Source of the DNA: Paenibacillus donghaensis
GTDB lineage: Bacteria > Bacillota > Bacilli > Paenibacillales > Paenibacillaceae
NCBI RefSeq assembly: GCF_002192415.1
Contig: NZ_CP021780.1
Span: forward strand, 6,324,001-6,388,000
Direction: 5' to 3'
DNA length: 64,000 nucleotides
Positions within the stretch are counted from its first letter, which is position 1. Each line of letters starts with the position of its first letter. Of this stretch, positions 48,495-58,201 are shown piece after piece. The notes beneath the pieces are model-generated. The model did not search any database, had not been told where the DNA came from, and worked only from the letters and a program-made list of their open reading frames with translations. The position numbers and the translations under genes are program-made.

Positions 48495-51359
48495 CTAGTT
48501 TACAGTCTGCAGCATATCCTCCGTTCGCTTCGTATCGCGGAGCAATATCGGCTTCAAGTATCTCCCGGTATACGATTCTTCCACCTTGATGATCTTCTCC
48601 GGTGTTCCCGTTGCGAGCACAGTCCCGCCGCCGCTTCCACCTTCCGGACCCATATCAATGATATAGTCGGCCGTCTTGATCACATCCAGATTATGTTCGA
48701 TCACCAGCACAGACTCGCCGGAATCCACCAAACGGTGTAATACCTCCAGCAATCGTCCGATATCATCCACATGCAGACCTGTCGTTGGCTCGTCCAGAAT
48801 GTAGAGCGTCTTGCCGGTGCTGCGGCGATACAACTCGGAGGCCAGCTTCACGCGCTGTGCTTCGCCGCCGGACAAAGTAGTTCCCGGCTGCCCGATGTTG
48901 ATATAACCCAGGCCCACATCCATCAGCGTCTGCATCTTACGGTGGATCTTAGGAATGTTCTTGAAGAATTCCGTAGCATCCTCTACGGTCATTTCCAGCA
49001 CATCGGCAATGCTCTTGCCTTTATACTTCACTTCCATCGTCTCACGGTTGTAACGTTTGCCCTTACATACTTCACAAGGAACGTATACATCCGGCAGGAA
49101 GTGCATCTCAATCTTGATAATTCCATCGCCGCGGCAAGCTTCACAGCGCCCACCTTTGACGTTGAAGCTGAAGCGGCCTTTTTGGAAACCGCGCACCTTG
49201 GCTTCATTAGTCTTGGAGAACAGATCACGGATATCGTCGAATACCCCGGTATAGGTCGCCGGATTCGATCTTGGCGTCCGTCCGATCGGTGACTGATCGA
49301 TCTCGATCACCTTGTCGAGATGATCCAGTCCGCGGATTTCTTTATGCTGGCCGGGTCGGACCTTGATGGCTCTGTTCAATTGCCGTGCTAGGCTCTTATA
49401 TAGTATTTCATTAATGAGCGAGGATTTGCCTGAGCCGGAAACTCCCGTTACTGCTGTGAACACACCCAGCGGAATCTTCACATTCACATTCTTCAGGTTA
49501 TTTTCTTTGGCACCGCGGATTTCCAGCCAGCGGTCATCGGTGGGACGGCGTTTCGCGGTTACCGGAATAAACTTCCGTCCGCTCAGATAGTCCCCTGTCA
49601 GGGAATTCGGATCATCCATAATCTCCTGCGGCGTTCCCTGAGACATTACCTGTCCGCCGTGAATGCCTGCACCCGGTCCAATATCAATGATATAATCAGC
49701 AGCCATCATCGTGTCTTCATCATGCTCAACTACAATCAGCGTGTTGCCGAGATCGCGCATATGGGCCAAGGTAGAGATCAGACGGTCATTGTCTCGCTGA
49801 TGCAGGCCTATGCTGGGCTCGTCCAGAATGTAGAGTACGCCCATCAGGCTTGATCCAATCTGGGTCGCCAGACGAATCCGCTGCGCCTCTCCACCGGACA
49901 AAGAGCCCGCCGCACGGCTAAGCGACAGATAGTCCAGCCCCACATTCACCAGGAAGCCGAGCCGGGAGCTGATTTCCTTGAGAATTAGGTTGGCAATCGC
50001 CTGCTCCTTCTCACTCAGCTCAATGCTTGCAAACATCCGCTCACAATCACCAATCGACAGATTGGTCACATCTGAGATATTCTGTTCGTTGATCGTAACG
50101 GCAAGAATTTCACGCTTCAGGCGTTTACCTTTGCAGACATGACAGGGCTTGGCGCTCATGAAGCCTTCAATATATTCACGGATACCGTCCGAGGCCGTCT
50201 CCCGGTAACGCCGTTCCAGATTGGGAATGATCCCCTCAAAGGCTACCATGGCATCCTTCTTCTGGCCGAAATCATTTTCGTATTTGAATCGAATCTTCTC
50301 ACTGCCGGTGCCATTCAACAGCTTGGCCATTTGTTCCGCCGGCAAACTACCGACCGGCACATCCTGCGGAATTTTGAAATGCTCACAGACCGATTTCAGA
50401 AATTGCGGATAATAATTGGAGGTGCTGCCGGTCCAGGCTACAAATGCCCCCTGCGCTATCGTCATCCCGTGGTCAGGAATCAAAAGATCCGGGTCAACTA
50501 CCATCTTCACACCTAGTCCGTCACACTCGGGGCAAGCCCCGAATGGGCTGTTGAAAGAGAACATGCGCGGCGCCAGCTCATCAATGCTGAATCCGCAGAC
50601 GGGACAAGCGAAGCTTGCACTGAACAGCAGCTCCTCCTGGCCGATCACATCAACCAGAATCTGACCTCCGGACAGCTTCAGCGCAGTTTCCAGCGAGTCG
50701 GTCAGGCGTGTCTCTACATCATCCTTGATGACGATCCGGTCCACCACCACTTCAATGGTGTGCTTCTTGTTCTTCTCCAGTTCAATCTCCTCGGACAGAT
50801 CACGCAGTTCACCATCTACACGCACCCGCACGAACCCTTGCTTGGAGATATCAGTGAATAGTCCCTTGTGCTCTCCCTTGCGCCCCGAGATAACCGGAGC
50901 CAGAATCTGCAGGCGGGTCTTCTCGGGATATTGCATAATCCGGTCAACCATCTGTTCGACGGTCTGGGATGTAATCTCAATCCCATGCTCAGGACAATGC
51001 GGATGGCCAATCCGGGCAAACAGCAGCCGTAAATAATCGTAGATTTCAGTTACTGTCCCTACGGTAGAACGCGGGTTGCGGCTGGTTGTCTTCTGGTCAA
51101 TCGAGATGGCCGGGGACAACCCTTCGATCGAATCCACATCCGGTTTCTCCATTTGACCGAGGAACTGACGCGCGTACGCAGAGAGCGATTCAACGTAACG
51201 CCGCTGGCCTTCGGCATAGATGGTGTCGAACGCCAGCGATGACTTGCCGGAGCCGCTTAGCCCTGTGAGGACGACGAACTTGTCGCGCGGAATCGTCACA
51301 TCGATATTTTTGAGATTATGCGCTCGTGCGCCTTTGATTACAATATGTTCGATTGCCAC
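48495..51359 (-). CDS. uvrA: excinuclease ABC subunit A
   Basis: The damage-recognition ATPase of nucleotide excision repair has 954 residues, the normal length. Two ABC ATPase cores are present: [15 protein letters not shown] with [16 protein letters not shown] and [11 protein letters not shown]; and [13 protein letters not shown] with [15 protein letters not shown] and [10 protein letters not shown]. Zinc-binding cysteines are in [22 protein letters not shown] and CEVCKGKRY. The start is GTG 51359 with GAAGGAG 7-8 nt upstream; the frame to 51452 runs into a repeat and is rejected. It is separated from uvrB by the 42-bp repeat element and a terminator, unlike the usual uvrBA operon. Confidence 0.97.
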   Translation of the reverse strand: MAIEHIVIKGARAHNLKNIDVTIPRDKFVVLTGLSGSGKSSLAFDTIYAEGQRRYVESLSAYARQFLGQMEKPDVDSIEGLSPAISIDQKTTSRNPRSTVGTVTEIYDYLRLLFARIGHPHCPEHGIEITSQTVEQMVDRIMQYPEKTRLQILAPVISGRKGEHKGLFTDISKQGFVRVRVDGELRDLSEEIELEKNKKHTIEVVVDRIVIKDDVETRLTDSLETALKLSGGQILVDVIGQEELLFSASFACPVCGFSIDELAPRMFSFNSPFGACPECDGLGVKMVVDPDLLIPDHGMTIAQGAFVAWTGSTSNYYPQFLKSVCEHFKIPQDVPVGSLPAEQMAKLLNGTGSEKIRFKYENDFGQKKDAMVAFEGIIPNLERRYRETASDGIREYIEGFMSAKPCHVCKGKRLKREILAVTINEQNISDVTNLSIGDCERMFASIELSEKEQAIANLILKEISSRLGFLVNVGLDYLSLSRAAGSLSGGEAQRIRLATQIGSSLMGVLYILDEPSIGLHQRDNDRLISTLAHMRDLGNTLIVVEHDEDTMMAADYIIDIGPGAGIHGGQVMSQGTPQEIMDDPNSLTGDYLSGRKFIPVTAKRRPTDDRWLEIRGAKENNLKNVNVKIPLGVFTAVTGVSGSGKSSLINEILYKSLARQLNRAIKVRPGQHKEIRGLDHLDKVIEIDQSPIGRTPRSNPATYTGVFDDIRDLFSKTNEAKVRGFQKGRFSFNVKGGRCEACRGDGIIKIEMHFLPDVYVPCEVCKGKRYNRETMEVKYKGKSIADVLEMTVEDATEFFKNIPKIHRKMQTLMDVGLGYINIGQPGTTLSGGEAQRVKLASELYRRSTGKTLYILDEPTTGLHVDDIGRLLEVLHRLVDSGESVLVIEHNLDVIKTADYIIDMGPEGGSGGGTVLATGTPEKIIKVEESYTGRYLKPILLRDTKRTEDMLQTVN

Positions 51360-51384
51360 GGTTGATTCTCCTTCATAAATAAAT

Positions 51385-51944
51385 TCGATCCCTCCCAAAC
51401 CCTCCCTTCCAAGGGAGGGCCCCAAAGGGTTGCACCCTCTGGACACCTGCAAGCTTGGCGAATGAGCCAGGCGGTACTGTGATTAGGAGGCTGGGTACTT
51501 GGAACGCTTATCCCTGCGGGACCGCTTGGACGCCGCAATGGACGGCCCGCTATCCCTGACGGGATGTGCGACCGGGTACTAAAGTCAAAAGAGAGCTGTT
51601 CCTTCGGAATGCGCTAAGTGCAGCTGTCCCTTCGGGATGCGCAAGACCTTAAAGGCAAGTGCGAGCTGTTCCTTCGGAATGCGCAAAACCTTAAGGTCAA
51701 AGGCGAGCTGTTCCTTCGGAATGCGCAAGACCTTAAAGGCAAGTGCGAGCTGTTCCTTCGGAATGCGCAAAACCTTAAGATCAAAGACGAGCTGTTCCTT
51801 CGGGATGCGCAAGACCTTAAAGGCAAGTGCGAGCTGTTCCTTCGGAATGCGCAAAACCTTAAGGTCAAAGGCGAGCTGTTCCTTCGGGATGCGCAAGACC
51901 TTAAAGGCAAGTGCGAGCTGTTCCTTCGGAATGCGCAATAGCAC
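51385..51944. repeat. modular repeat, copy 2 (conserved head plus about eight 42-bp units)
   Basis: The head starts with 63 bp (51385-51447) identical to 17370-17432 and continues as a diverged copy to about 51580. After two irregular partial units, 42-bp units run from 51651 (51651, 51693, 51735, 51777, 51819, 51861, 51903). They alternate between an AAAGGCAAGTGCGAGC and an AAGGTCAAAGGCGAGC type, giving an 84-bp higher-order period. The core is GAGCTGTTCCTTCGGAATGC. All frames stay open because the unit is a multiple of three; these are not genes. Confidence 0.92.
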
Positions 51945-51974
51945 AGACATATAATAGGCGAAGCCTATATTATT

Positions 51975-52003
51975 GAAAAAGAACGGCGTTGACAGCACCG
52001 TTC
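51975..52003 (-). terminator. intrinsic terminator after uvrB
   Basis: The minus strand reads GAACGG-loop-CCGTTC followed by TTTTT, 29 bp after the uvrB stop. A second hairpin, AATAGGC-GAA-GCCTATATT, lies just beyond (51955-51973). This separates uvrB from uvrA transcription. Confidence 0.75.
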
Positions 52004-52031
52004 CATTTCACAGTAAAAAAGGCGCTCGGGG

Positions 52032-54023
52032 CTATTCAGCCCGCAGCTCCAGTAAAGCATCGCGCAGCTCGGCGGCGCGCTCGAATTGCAGGTTCTTGGC
52101 GGCGTTCTTCATCTCCGCCTCGAGGCGCTGCATCAGGCTCTGGCGTTCCTTCTTGTTCAGCTTGCCGCCGGCACCTGTAAGGTAATCAGCCTTGGACTCG
52201 GCCACCTTGGTAGCCTCGATGATTTCGCGAACCTTCTTGTGGATCGTCGTTGGCGTGATTCCATTGGCTTCATTATGGGCGATCTGGATCTCGCGGCGGC
52301 GAGAAGTCTCGCCCATCGCTTTATCCATGGAGTCGGTGATCCGGTCGGCATACATAATAACGCGGCCTTCAGAGTTACGCGCGGCGCGGCCCATGGTCTG
52401 GATCAGCGAACGCTCGGAGCGCAGGAAGCCCTCCTTGTCAGCATCCAGTATCGCTACCAGAGAAACTTCGGGCAGGTCGAGACCCTCTCTCAGCAGGTTG
52501 ATCCCAATCAGCACATGGAACGTGCCCAATCGCAAGTCACGCAGGATCGCCATCCGCTCAAGGGTCTTGATATCGGAGTGCATGTAGCGTACCTTGATGC
52601 CGATTTCCTTGAAATAATCTGTGAGGTCCTCGGACATCTTCTTCGTAAGGGTCGTGACCAGCACACGCTCATCACGCTCTACACGGTCACGGATCTCGTT
52701 GATCAGATCATCAATTTGTCCTTCGGAAGGACGGACTTCAATAATCGGGTCCAACAGTCCGGTTGGGCGAATAATCTGCTGGACCATCGTCTCGCATCGT
52801 TCCAGCTCATAGGGGCCGGGGGTCGCAGAGACATAAATAATCTGGTTGACTTTCTCTTCGAATTCCTCAAATCTCAGCGGCCGGTTGTCAAGTGCGGAAG
52901 GCAGACGAAAACCATGCTCAACAAGCACGGTCTTGCGCGCCCGGTCACCATTGTACATCGCACGGATCTGCGGCAGCGTCACATGGGATTCGTCAATCAC
53001 AATCAGTAAGTCATCAGGGAAATAATCCATCAAGGTATACGGGGTTGCACCCGGCTCGCGGAAGGTCAACGGACCGGAATAGTTCTCAATCCCGGAGCAG
53101 AAGCCTACCTCTTTCATCATCTCTATATCATAACGTGTACGCTGCTCCAACCGCTGCGCTTCCAGCAGCTTGCCGGCATCGTGCAACGCCGCCAGCCGTT
53201 CTTCCAGCTCACGTTCAATATTCACCAGCGCCACCCGCATTGTTTCTTCTTCCGTAACAAAGTGGGACGCCGGGAAAATAGCCACATGGTCACGTTCAGC
53301 AATCAATTCACCGGTCAGCACGTCAATCTCGGTAATTCGTTCGACCTCATCTCCGAACAGCTCTACCCGGATCGCGCGTTCTCCCTGCGAGGCCGGGAAG
53401 ATCTCGATCACATCTCCGCGCACGCGGAAGGTACCGCGCACGAAATTGATATCGTTGCGTTGATACTGGATATCAACCAATCGGCTCAGCAGCTCGTTGC
53501 GAGGCTTCTCCATGCCTACCCGCAGTGACAGCAGCAGGTTGCCGTAGGCAGCCGGCGAACCGAGGCCGTAAATGCAGGATACACTCGCTACAATAATCAC
53601 ATCGCGCCGTTCGAACAGAGAGCTGGTCGCGGAGTGGCGGAGCTTATCGATCTCTTCATTGATGCTGGAGTCTTTCTCGATGTAGGTGTCGGAGGAAGGG
53701 ATGTACGCCTCTGGCTGGAAATAATCGTAGTAGCTGACGAAGTAATCCACCGAATTATGGGGAAAGAATTCCTTGAACTCGCTGGCCAGCTGCGCGGCCA
53801 GGGTCTTATTGTGCGCAATAACCAGCGTCGGCCGGTTGAGCTTGGAAATCACTTGCGCGATCGTAAACGTCTTGCCTGTACCAGTTGCCCCCAGCAGTGT
53901 CTGCTCCTTCTTGCCCTGCCGGATGCCTTCTAATAATTCCTCTATGGCAACAGGCTGATCACCCTGGGGGGTATATTCGGACTCCAATTCGAAAGTCTTC
54001 GAACTGAGGACAAGTTCATTCAT
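52032..54023 (-). CDS. uvrB: excinuclease ABC subunit B
   Basis: The helicase-like damage-verification subunit of nucleotide excision repair has 663 residues. Walker A is [10 protein letters not shown] (43-52). The beta-hairpin region [21 protein letters not shown] is intact, with [17 protein letters not shown] and QTMGRAARN for the helicase core, and a C-terminal UVR motif ([26 protein letters not shown]) that contacts UvrC. The ATG follows GGGGAG at 8 nt. A promoter with a candidate LexA box lies upstream and a terminator follows. Confidence 0.97.
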   Translation of the reverse strand: MNELVLSSKTFELESEYTPQGDQPVAIEELLEGIRQGKKEQTLLGATGTGKTFTIAQVISKLNRPTLVIAHNKTLAAQLASEFKEFFPHNSVDYFVSYYDYFQPEAYIPSSDTYIEKDSSINEEIDKLRHSATSSLFERRDVIIVASVSCIYGLGSPAAYGNLLLSLRVGMEKPRNELLSRLVDIQYQRNDINFVRGTFRVRGDVIEIFPASQGERAIRVELFGDEVERITEIDVLTGELIAERDHVAIFPASHFVTEEETMRVALVNIERELEERLAALHDAGKLLEAQRLEQRTRYDIEMMKEVGFCSGIENYSGPLTFREPGATPYTLMDYFPDDLLIVIDESHVTLPQIRAMYNGDRARKTVLVEHGFRLPSALDNRPLRFEEFEEKVNQIIYVSATPGPYELERCETMVQQIIRPTGLLDPIIEVRPSEGQIDDLINEIRDRVERDERVLVTTLTKKMSEDLTDYFKEIGIKVRYMHSDIKTLERMAILRDLRLGTFHVLIGINLLREGLDLPEVSLVAILDADKEGFLRSERSLIQTMGRAARNSEGRVIMYADRITDSMDKAMGETSRRREIQIAHNEANGITPTTIHKKVREIIEATKVAESKADYLTGAGGKLNKKERQSLMQRLEAEMKNAAKNLQFERAAELRDALLELRAE

Positions 54024-54120
54024 TTGCCCGTCTCCCCTCTATCGTCTAAAATATATGAATATATCATAATTGTTGGCTGAAAGTTGCTGCGGCATAATGC
54101 CAGAAAAAAATGGAATATAA

Positions 54121-54132
54121 GAATACCTGTTC
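54121..54132 (-). promoter_or_regulatory. candidate LexA (SOS) box of uvrB
   Basis: The minus strand reads GAACAGGTATTC, one mismatch from the Gram-positive consensus GAAC-N4-GTTC. It lies 6 bp downstream of the uvrB -10 hexamer, where bound repressor would block transcription. uvrB is a known SOS gene in Bacillus. Confidence 0.55.
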
Positions 54133-54138
54133 CCGTTC

Positions 54139-54167
54139 ATTATACATTGAAGTTTTCATCCTTGCAA
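54139..54167 (-). promoter_or_regulatory. uvrB promoter
   Basis: The minus strand has TTGCAA (54167-54162), a 17-bp spacer and TATAAT (54144-54139). The transcript would carry a leader of about 110 nt before the uvrB ATG. Confidence 0.7.
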
Positions 54168-54175
54168 ACCATAAT
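54147..54175 (+). promoter_or_regulatory. possible motA-side promoter overlapping the uvrB promoter
   Basis: The plus strand has TTGAAG (54147-54152), a 17-bp spacer and CATAAT (54170-54175), 28 bp before the motA-like ATG. It overlaps the divergent uvrB promoter, so the two could interfere. Confidence 0.4.
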
Positions 54176-54202
54176 ATATAGTAATTTAAGGAGCCTTAAT
54201 CT

Positions 54203-54982
54203 ATGGATATTACCTCAATCATCGGCCTTTTGGCCGGACTTGCCGCCTTGATCGGCGGTTTTCTATGGGAAGGCGGCAGCCTCTCCGGCCTGCTGCAGCT
54301 GAACGCGGCCCTGATTGTGTTCGGCGGCACGCTGGCTGCGGTTATGGTCAGCTTCCCTTCCGGCAGACTGCGCCAAGTTCCTGCAGCGCTGCGCATGGCC
54401 TTCGGCCGCCATTCGGCGGATGATGCCGCCAAAGCCGAGGAGCTCATCGCCATGGCCGCTGTTACCCGTCGAAGCGGTGTACTGACGCTGGAGAAAACAG
54501 CGGAAGAGCACCCGGACGCTTTTACCCGCGAAGGACTGCTGCTGATTGTAGACGGCACAGATCCGGACCAGGTACGGCAGATTATGGAGCTGGAAATGGA
54601 CGCCAAAGAAGCCAAATATGAAGGATACGCCAAAGTCTTCGAAGCCGCCGGCGGGTACGCCCCAACCATGGGAATCATCGGCACCGTGATGGGTCTGATC
54701 CGTGTGCTGAGCAGCCTGAGCGATCCGTCAGATCTGGGCGGTTCCATTGCGGTTGCATTCGCGGCCACCCTGTATGGTGTTGCCAGTGCCAACCTATTAT
54801 TTTTACCCATTGCCTCCAAAATCAAATCCCGCAGCGAAGGCCGGCTGCACAGCATGGAGATGCTGCTGGTCGGCATCCTGGCCTTGCAGAACGGGGAACA
54901 TCCGCTAATGGTGCGCAAGAAGCTGAACTCCTTCCTGCCGGATGAAACGGCTGTAAGCCGCCGGGAAGCAGGAGGTTCATAA
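54203..54982 (+). CDS. motA: flagellar stator protein MotA/MotP-like
   Basis: The 259-residue protein has four helices (about 4-22, 32-52, 147-168 and 180-202) and a large cytoplasmic loop. LIVFGGTLAAVMVSFP and the loop, plus AAGGYAPTMGIIGTVMGLIRVLSSL and GVASANLLFLPIASKI, are characteristic of MotA/MotP-type stators. It forms the ion channel of the flagellar motor with the downstream MotB-like protein. Both proton (MotAB) and sodium (MotPS) pairs exist in this phylum and sequence alone does not settle which this is. AAGGAG precedes ATG 54203; the stop overlaps the next start by 1 bp (TAATG). Confidence 0.88.
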   Translation: MDITSIIGLLAGLAALIGGFLWEGGSLSGLLQLNAALIVFGGTLAAVMVSFPSGRLRQVPAALRMAFGRHSADDAAKAEELIAMAAVTRRSGVLTLEKTAEEHPDAFTREGLLLIVDGTDPDQVRQIMELEMDAKEAKYEGYAKVFEAAGGYAPTMGIIGTVMGLIRVLSSLSDPSDLGGSIAVAFAATLYGVASANLLFLPIASKIKSRSEGRLHSMEMLLVGILALQNGEHPLMVRKKLNSFLPDETAVSRREAGGS

Positions 54983-55869
54983 TGAGACAAAGAGGGCGAC
55001 GCAAGCAGCGTAATGTGGTGCCTGAGAGCCGTGACCGCTGGATGATTACCTACGCGGATCTGATTACGCTGCTGCTGATTTTCTTCGTAATCATGTTTGC
55101 CATGAGCAGCCTGGATACAGCCAAATATAACAGCGTTACCGGCTCCTTGTCAGAGACCTTCAAATCAGGTGGTTCTGTGCTGGATGGAGGAAACGGTGAG
55201 CTTGACGGAAACAAAGGCACAGAATCTGGAGGACCGGGGGTAGTTCCGGCTCCCCAGAGTACAGACTTGCCGGGTAACGGCGCAGACAGCGGCGGGACAG
55301 GCACTGAAGGCAGTGTTCAGCCCTCTTCGTCACCGGCTCCGGGCGCAGCCGCAGCAGTGGGGCCGCCATCGGAGCGTGAGCTGGCATTCCGTGAACAGGA
55401 GGCCAAACTGGCGGAGCTGGTAGGAGTCATCACACGTTATGTGGAGGATAATAATCTGGATAACCAGATTTTTGTGGCCGACAAGCCGCAGGGCATTGCC
55501 ATCACCTTAAGCGACCGCTTTCTGTTCGATATCGGCAGAGCCGAGCTGAAAGCCCCTGCCCTGCCTGCTCTGACCCAGCTGTCGGAGTTGTTTGGGGGCA
55601 TCGGGGCCAAGATCAGCATTGAGGGACATACGGACAATACGCCTGTATCCTCCGCTTCCCGATACAATGACAACTGGGAGCTGTCGGGAGCCAGAGCGCT
55701 GTCGGTACTGCGCTTCTTCCTGGACAGTGAAGGGCTGGACCCGGACAGCTTCCAATATGCAGGATATGCTGACACCCGTCCTGCGGCTGACAACAGTACC
55801 GCTGCCGGACAGCAGAAGAACCGCCGTGTGGAGATTATTGTGCTGCGGCAGCTGCAGGAGGAGGAATAA
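54982..55869 (+). CDS. motB: flagellar stator protein MotB/MotS-like
   Basis: The 295-residue protein has a single helix (about 25-42) with the ion-carrying Asp in WMITYADLITLLLIFF. A Gly/Ser/Pro-rich linker (about 55-125) is long for the family. The C-terminal OmpA-like peptidoglycan-binding domain shows ISIEGHTDNTPV, NWELSGARALSVLRFF and NRRVEIIVL. It anchors the stator to the wall. The helix (DLITLLLIFFVIMF) looks more like MotS than B. subtilis MotB, so a sodium pair is possible. Its ATG overlaps the motA stop, with GGAGG 6 nt upstream. Confidence 0.88.
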   Translation: MRQRGRRKQRNVVPESRDRWMITYADLITLLLIFFVIMFAMSSLDTAKYNSVTGSLSETFKSGGSVLDGGNGELDGNKGTESGGPGVVPAPQSTDLPGNGADSGGTGTEGSVQPSSSPAPGAAAAVGPPSERELAFREQEAKLAELVGVITRYVEDNNLDNQIFVADKPQGIAITLSDRFLFDIGRAELKAPALPALTQLSELFGGIGAKISIEGHTDNTPVSSASRYNDNWELSGARALSVLRFFLDSEGLDPDSFQYAGYADTRPAADNSTAAGQQKNRRVEIIVLRQLQEEE

Positions 55870-55937
55870 GCGGATTTCAGTAGAATATATACCGAAAATT
55901 CGCTTTTCCACTTCCTGTAAAAAGGAGTTCAGGACCG

Positions 55938-56093
55938 ATGACTACCGCAAACGGAACCTCACGGGACTCCGCCCGTTTCTTAAACCGCATACAGCTGCTC
56001 TTGTCATTGCTGTTCAATACATTATTTCAAGTTTTTGCAATCATGCTGGCGGGTGGACTGGTCTACTATCAAAAGACAGACCTCACACATTAG
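55938..56093 (+). CDS. small single-helix membrane protein, 51 residues
   Basis: An ATG preceded by AAAGGAG (10-nt spacing) opens a 51-codon frame, MTTANGTSRDSARFLNRIQ and onward. It has one hydrophobic helix (about residues 20-43) and a short charged tail. The frame stops inside a strong terminator hairpin, as expected for the last gene of a unit. It starts 68 bp after the motB-like stop in the same direction, so it may be cotranscribed. I recognise no family. Confidence 0.55.
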   Translation: MTTANGTSRDSARFLNRIQLLLSLLFNTLFQVFAIMLAGGLVYYQKTDLTH

Positions 56094-56125
56094 TGACATC
56101 AATGTGCAAAGCCTGTCTTTTAAAA
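56071..56125 (+). terminator. terminator closing the motAB unit
   Basis: AAAAGACAG (56071-56079) pairs with CTGTCTTTT (56113-56121), with an inner CACATT/AATGTG stem. T's follow the 3' arm on the plus strand. The 5' arm overlaps the end of the 51-codon ORF. Confidence 0.7.
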
Positions 56126-56185
56126 ATATAAGATTCTTTATTCTTCTTGTTGTACTAATTACCAAAAATTACATTTAAATTATCC

Positions 56186-56575
56186 CTATTCGCTCAACAG
56201 CTCGCGGTAAGCCGCAGCGTCCAGCAGGCCGGCAATCGCGGCGAACTCGCCCTCAATCTCTACCTCGAAAATCCATCCCTCGCCATAAGGCTGGTCATTG
56301 ATCAGCTCCGGGCTGGCCTCCAGCGCGTCGTTAATACGGGTGACCTTGCCGGAAACCGGTGAATATAATTCAGAAACGGTCTTAACAGATTCAATGCTGC
56401 CTACGCTGTCACCGGCTGTGATGGAGGAGCCTACGTCCGGGAACTCCACAAACACGATATCTCCCAACAAATGCTGGGCATGATCGGTGATGCCAATCCG
56501 CACTACCTGACCTGCTGCCTGCTGTGCCCACTCATGCTCTTCGCTGTATAGCAGGTTGTCTAACACTTCGCTCAT
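56186..56575 (-). CDS. gcvH: glycine cleavage system H protein
   Basis: The lipoyl carrier that shuttles the aminomethyl group between GcvP, GcvT and dihydrolipoamide dehydrogenase has 129 residues, the usual length. The lipoylated lysine is Lys65 in ESVKTVSELYSPVSG; GDIVFVEFPDVG and NDQPYGEGWIFEVE are also diagnostic. The ATG at 56575 follows GAGGCGG at 7 nt. It diverges from gcvT-gcvPA-gcvPB, so its mRNA does not contain the glycine riboswitch. TTGACA at 56650-56645 on the minus strand may serve its promoter. Confidence 0.96.
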   Translation of the reverse strand: MSEVLDNLLYSEEHEWAQQAAGQVVRIGITDHAQHLLGDIVFVEFPDVGSSITAGDSVGSIESVKTVSELYSPVSGKVTRINDALEASPELINDQPYGEGWIFEVEIEGEFAAIAGLLDAAAYRELLSE

Positions 56576-56698
56576 ACACTAGCCGCCTCTTTTCCAAAAT
56601 GAAGTTGTAAATTTAGTTATAGCCTAAGTTATCTGGCTGCGCTATGTCAATATTACTGACAGGAAATTTAAATTTGTCGACTTTTTGACGTTTTTTTG

Positions 56699-56728
56699 TT
56701 GACAGCGGTACGCGATTGCCGTTTTAAT
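56699..56728 (+). promoter_or_regulatory. promoter of the gcvT operon
   Basis: TTGACA (56699-56704), an 18-bp spacer and TTTAAT (56723-56728) lie about 40 bp before the glycine riboswitch. Confidence 0.6.
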
Positions 56729-56767
56729 GGAGTCAGCAGCATTTCATACGTTTTGCGAATGATGGCA

Positions 56768-56980
56768 TAGGGAGAGACTGTCTCAAGAAGACGGCGCCGA
56801 AGGAGTAAGCTCTGGTTAGAGTGAATCTCTCAGGCAAAAGGACCTTTGCCGGACGCATCTCTGGAGAGCATCAGGATACGCGAGCAGCGAAGCAGCGCCC
56901 TGATCACCAACGGGGAAACCTCACCGGGAGCCTGATCCGGTGCAGGGTAACTCTCAGGTACCAAGGACAGAGCGGGAATC
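56768..56980 (+). promoter_or_regulatory. tandem glycine riboswitch
   Basis: Two glycine aptamers in series are seen. The first runs from GGAGAGACTG through GCGCCGAAGGAGTAAGC to CTCTCAGGCAAAAGGACC and CTCTGGAGAG. The second has CACCAACGGGGAAACC and GTAACTCTCAGGTACCAAGGACAG. These are the conserved cores of the gcvT-type glycine element. It precedes gcvT and the 3' end of aptamer 2 enters the 5' arm of the terminator, so glycine would favour readthrough. Confidence 0.93.
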
Positions 56981-57025
56981 CAATTTATGCCATTCGGCAT
57001 GATGGTTTCCGCCTGTCCTTTTTTT
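56964..57025 (+). terminator. riboswitch expression platform (conditional terminator)
   Basis: AAGGACAG-GCGG-AA-CC pairs with GG-TTCCGC-TGTCCTT, capped by an ATGCC/GGCAT stem and followed by seven T's. Its 5' arm includes the last bases of the second glycine aptamer (CCAAGGACAG), so ligand binding and termination exclude each other. Confidence 0.85.
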
Positions 57026-57073
57026 GTGCAGCGGCAGGTGAAGCAGCTCGATCAGATCAAAAGGAGTGAGGGA

Positions 57074-58201
57074 ATGGAAACATTGAAGCGTACGCCATTT
57101 TATGAGCTATATTCCGCTTATGCGGATTCGAGATGTATCGACTTCGGCGGCTGGGAGCTGCCGGTGCAGTTCACAGGCATAGTGAAGGAGCATGAAGCCG
57201 TCCGCCAGCAGGCCGGACTGTTCGACGTCTCGCATATGGGCGAATTCATGTTGACGGGCAGCGGAGCTGAAGCCTTCCTGCAGCATATGACCACGAACGA
57301 TGTCAGCATGCTGACCGACGGCGGGGCGCAGTATACGCTGCTCTGTTACCCAGGCGGCGGCGTTGTCGATGATCTGCTGGTCTACCGGCTCGGCGAGCAC
57401 CGCTATATGCTGGTCGTCAACGCCTCCAACATCGACAAGGACTTCCAGTGGCTGGAGCAGCATCTGGACCCCGCCTTCGGCGAAGTCAGCCTCACCAATG
57501 TCTCTGACGAGACGCTGCTGCTGGCGCTGCAGGGGCCGCTGGCCGAGACGATTATGGCTGCTGTTTCCACTGAGCCGCTGGAAGGGCTGAAGCCCTTCCG
57601 GTTCATCGAAGACGCCACCGTCTGCGGCGTGAAGGTCCTGCTCTCCCGCACCGGCTACACCGGAGAGGACGGCTTCGAGCTGTACGCACCGCTGGAAGCC
57701 GCCGCCACGCTCTGGAACGGACTGCTGGCTGCAGGTGCTCCGCACGGACTGACACCAGCCGGGCTTGGCGCACGCGACACGCTGCGCTTCGAAGCCAAGC
57801 TGCCGCTGTACGGGCAGGAGCTGTCGGCGGACATCACGCCGCTGGAAGCCGGAGTCCAGTTCTTCGTGAAGCTGGACAAAGGCGACTTCATCGGCCGCGA
57901 GGCCCTGCTCCAGCAGAAGGAAGCCGGCCTTCCCCGCCGTCTGGTCGGTCTGGAGATGATCGACCGCGGCATTCCCCGCTCCCATTATCCGGTGTACGCG
58001 GCCGACGGCAGCAAGATCGGTGAAGTGACCACCGGAACGCAGTCCCCTACGCTGAAGCGCAGCCTTGGACTGGCACTGATCGATGCCGCTTATAGTGAAA
58101 TCGGCACAGAGGTTAACGTGGAGATCCGCGGCAAGCAGCTGAAGGCTGTCGTGGTGAAAGCCCCTTTTTATAAGAAGACAACTCAAGGAGTGAAGCCGTA
58201 A
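57074..58201 (+). CDS. gcvT: glycine cleavage system aminomethyltransferase (T protein)
   Basis: The enzyme releases ammonia and passes the methylene group from H-protein-bound aminomethyl to tetrahydrofolate. It has 375 residues: [54 protein letters not shown] and [20 protein letters not shown] are conserved folate- and lipoamide-site segments. The ATG at 57074 follows AAAGGAG; a frame reaching back to 56987 crosses the riboswitch terminator and is rejected. Its stop overlaps the gcvPA ATG by 1 bp (TAATG). Confidence 0.96.
   Translation: METLKRTPFYELYSAYADSRCIDFGGWELPVQFTGIVKEHEAVRQQAGLFDVSHMGEFMLTGSGAEAFLQHMTTNDVSMLTDGGAQYTLLCYPGGGVVDDLLVYRLGEHRYMLVVNASNIDKDFQWLEQHLDPAFGEVSLTNVSDETLLLALQGPLAETIMAAVSTEPLEGLKPFRFIEDATVCGVKVLLSRTGYTGEDGFELYAPLEAAATLWNGLLAAGAPHGLTPAGLGARDTLRFEAKLPLYGQELSADITPLEAGVQFFVKLDKGDFIGREALLQQKEAGLPRRLVGLEMIDRGIPRSHYPVYAADGSKIGEVTTGTQSPTLKRSLGLALIDAAYSEIGTEVNVEIRGKQLKAVVVKAPFYKKTTQGVKP

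Noticed and set aside
51360..51452. N-terminal extension of uvrA into the repeat head
   Set aside because: UvrA similarity begins at [20 protein letters not shown] and GTG 51359 has a GAAGGAG site; the extension is repeat sequence.
51585..51998. Long open frames on both strands through the 42-bp repeats (for example a repeated RIPKEQLA-type peptide on the minus strand)
   Set aside because: The unit is a multiple of three and lacks stops in several frames, so frames stay open on both strands by construction. No ribosome binding site or family match, and the same element at 17519-17756 gives different peptides.
57107..58186. Long minus-strand frames opposite gcvT and gcvPA
   Set aside because: Antisense to strongly conserved genes; Gln/Val-rich composition typical of shadow frames.
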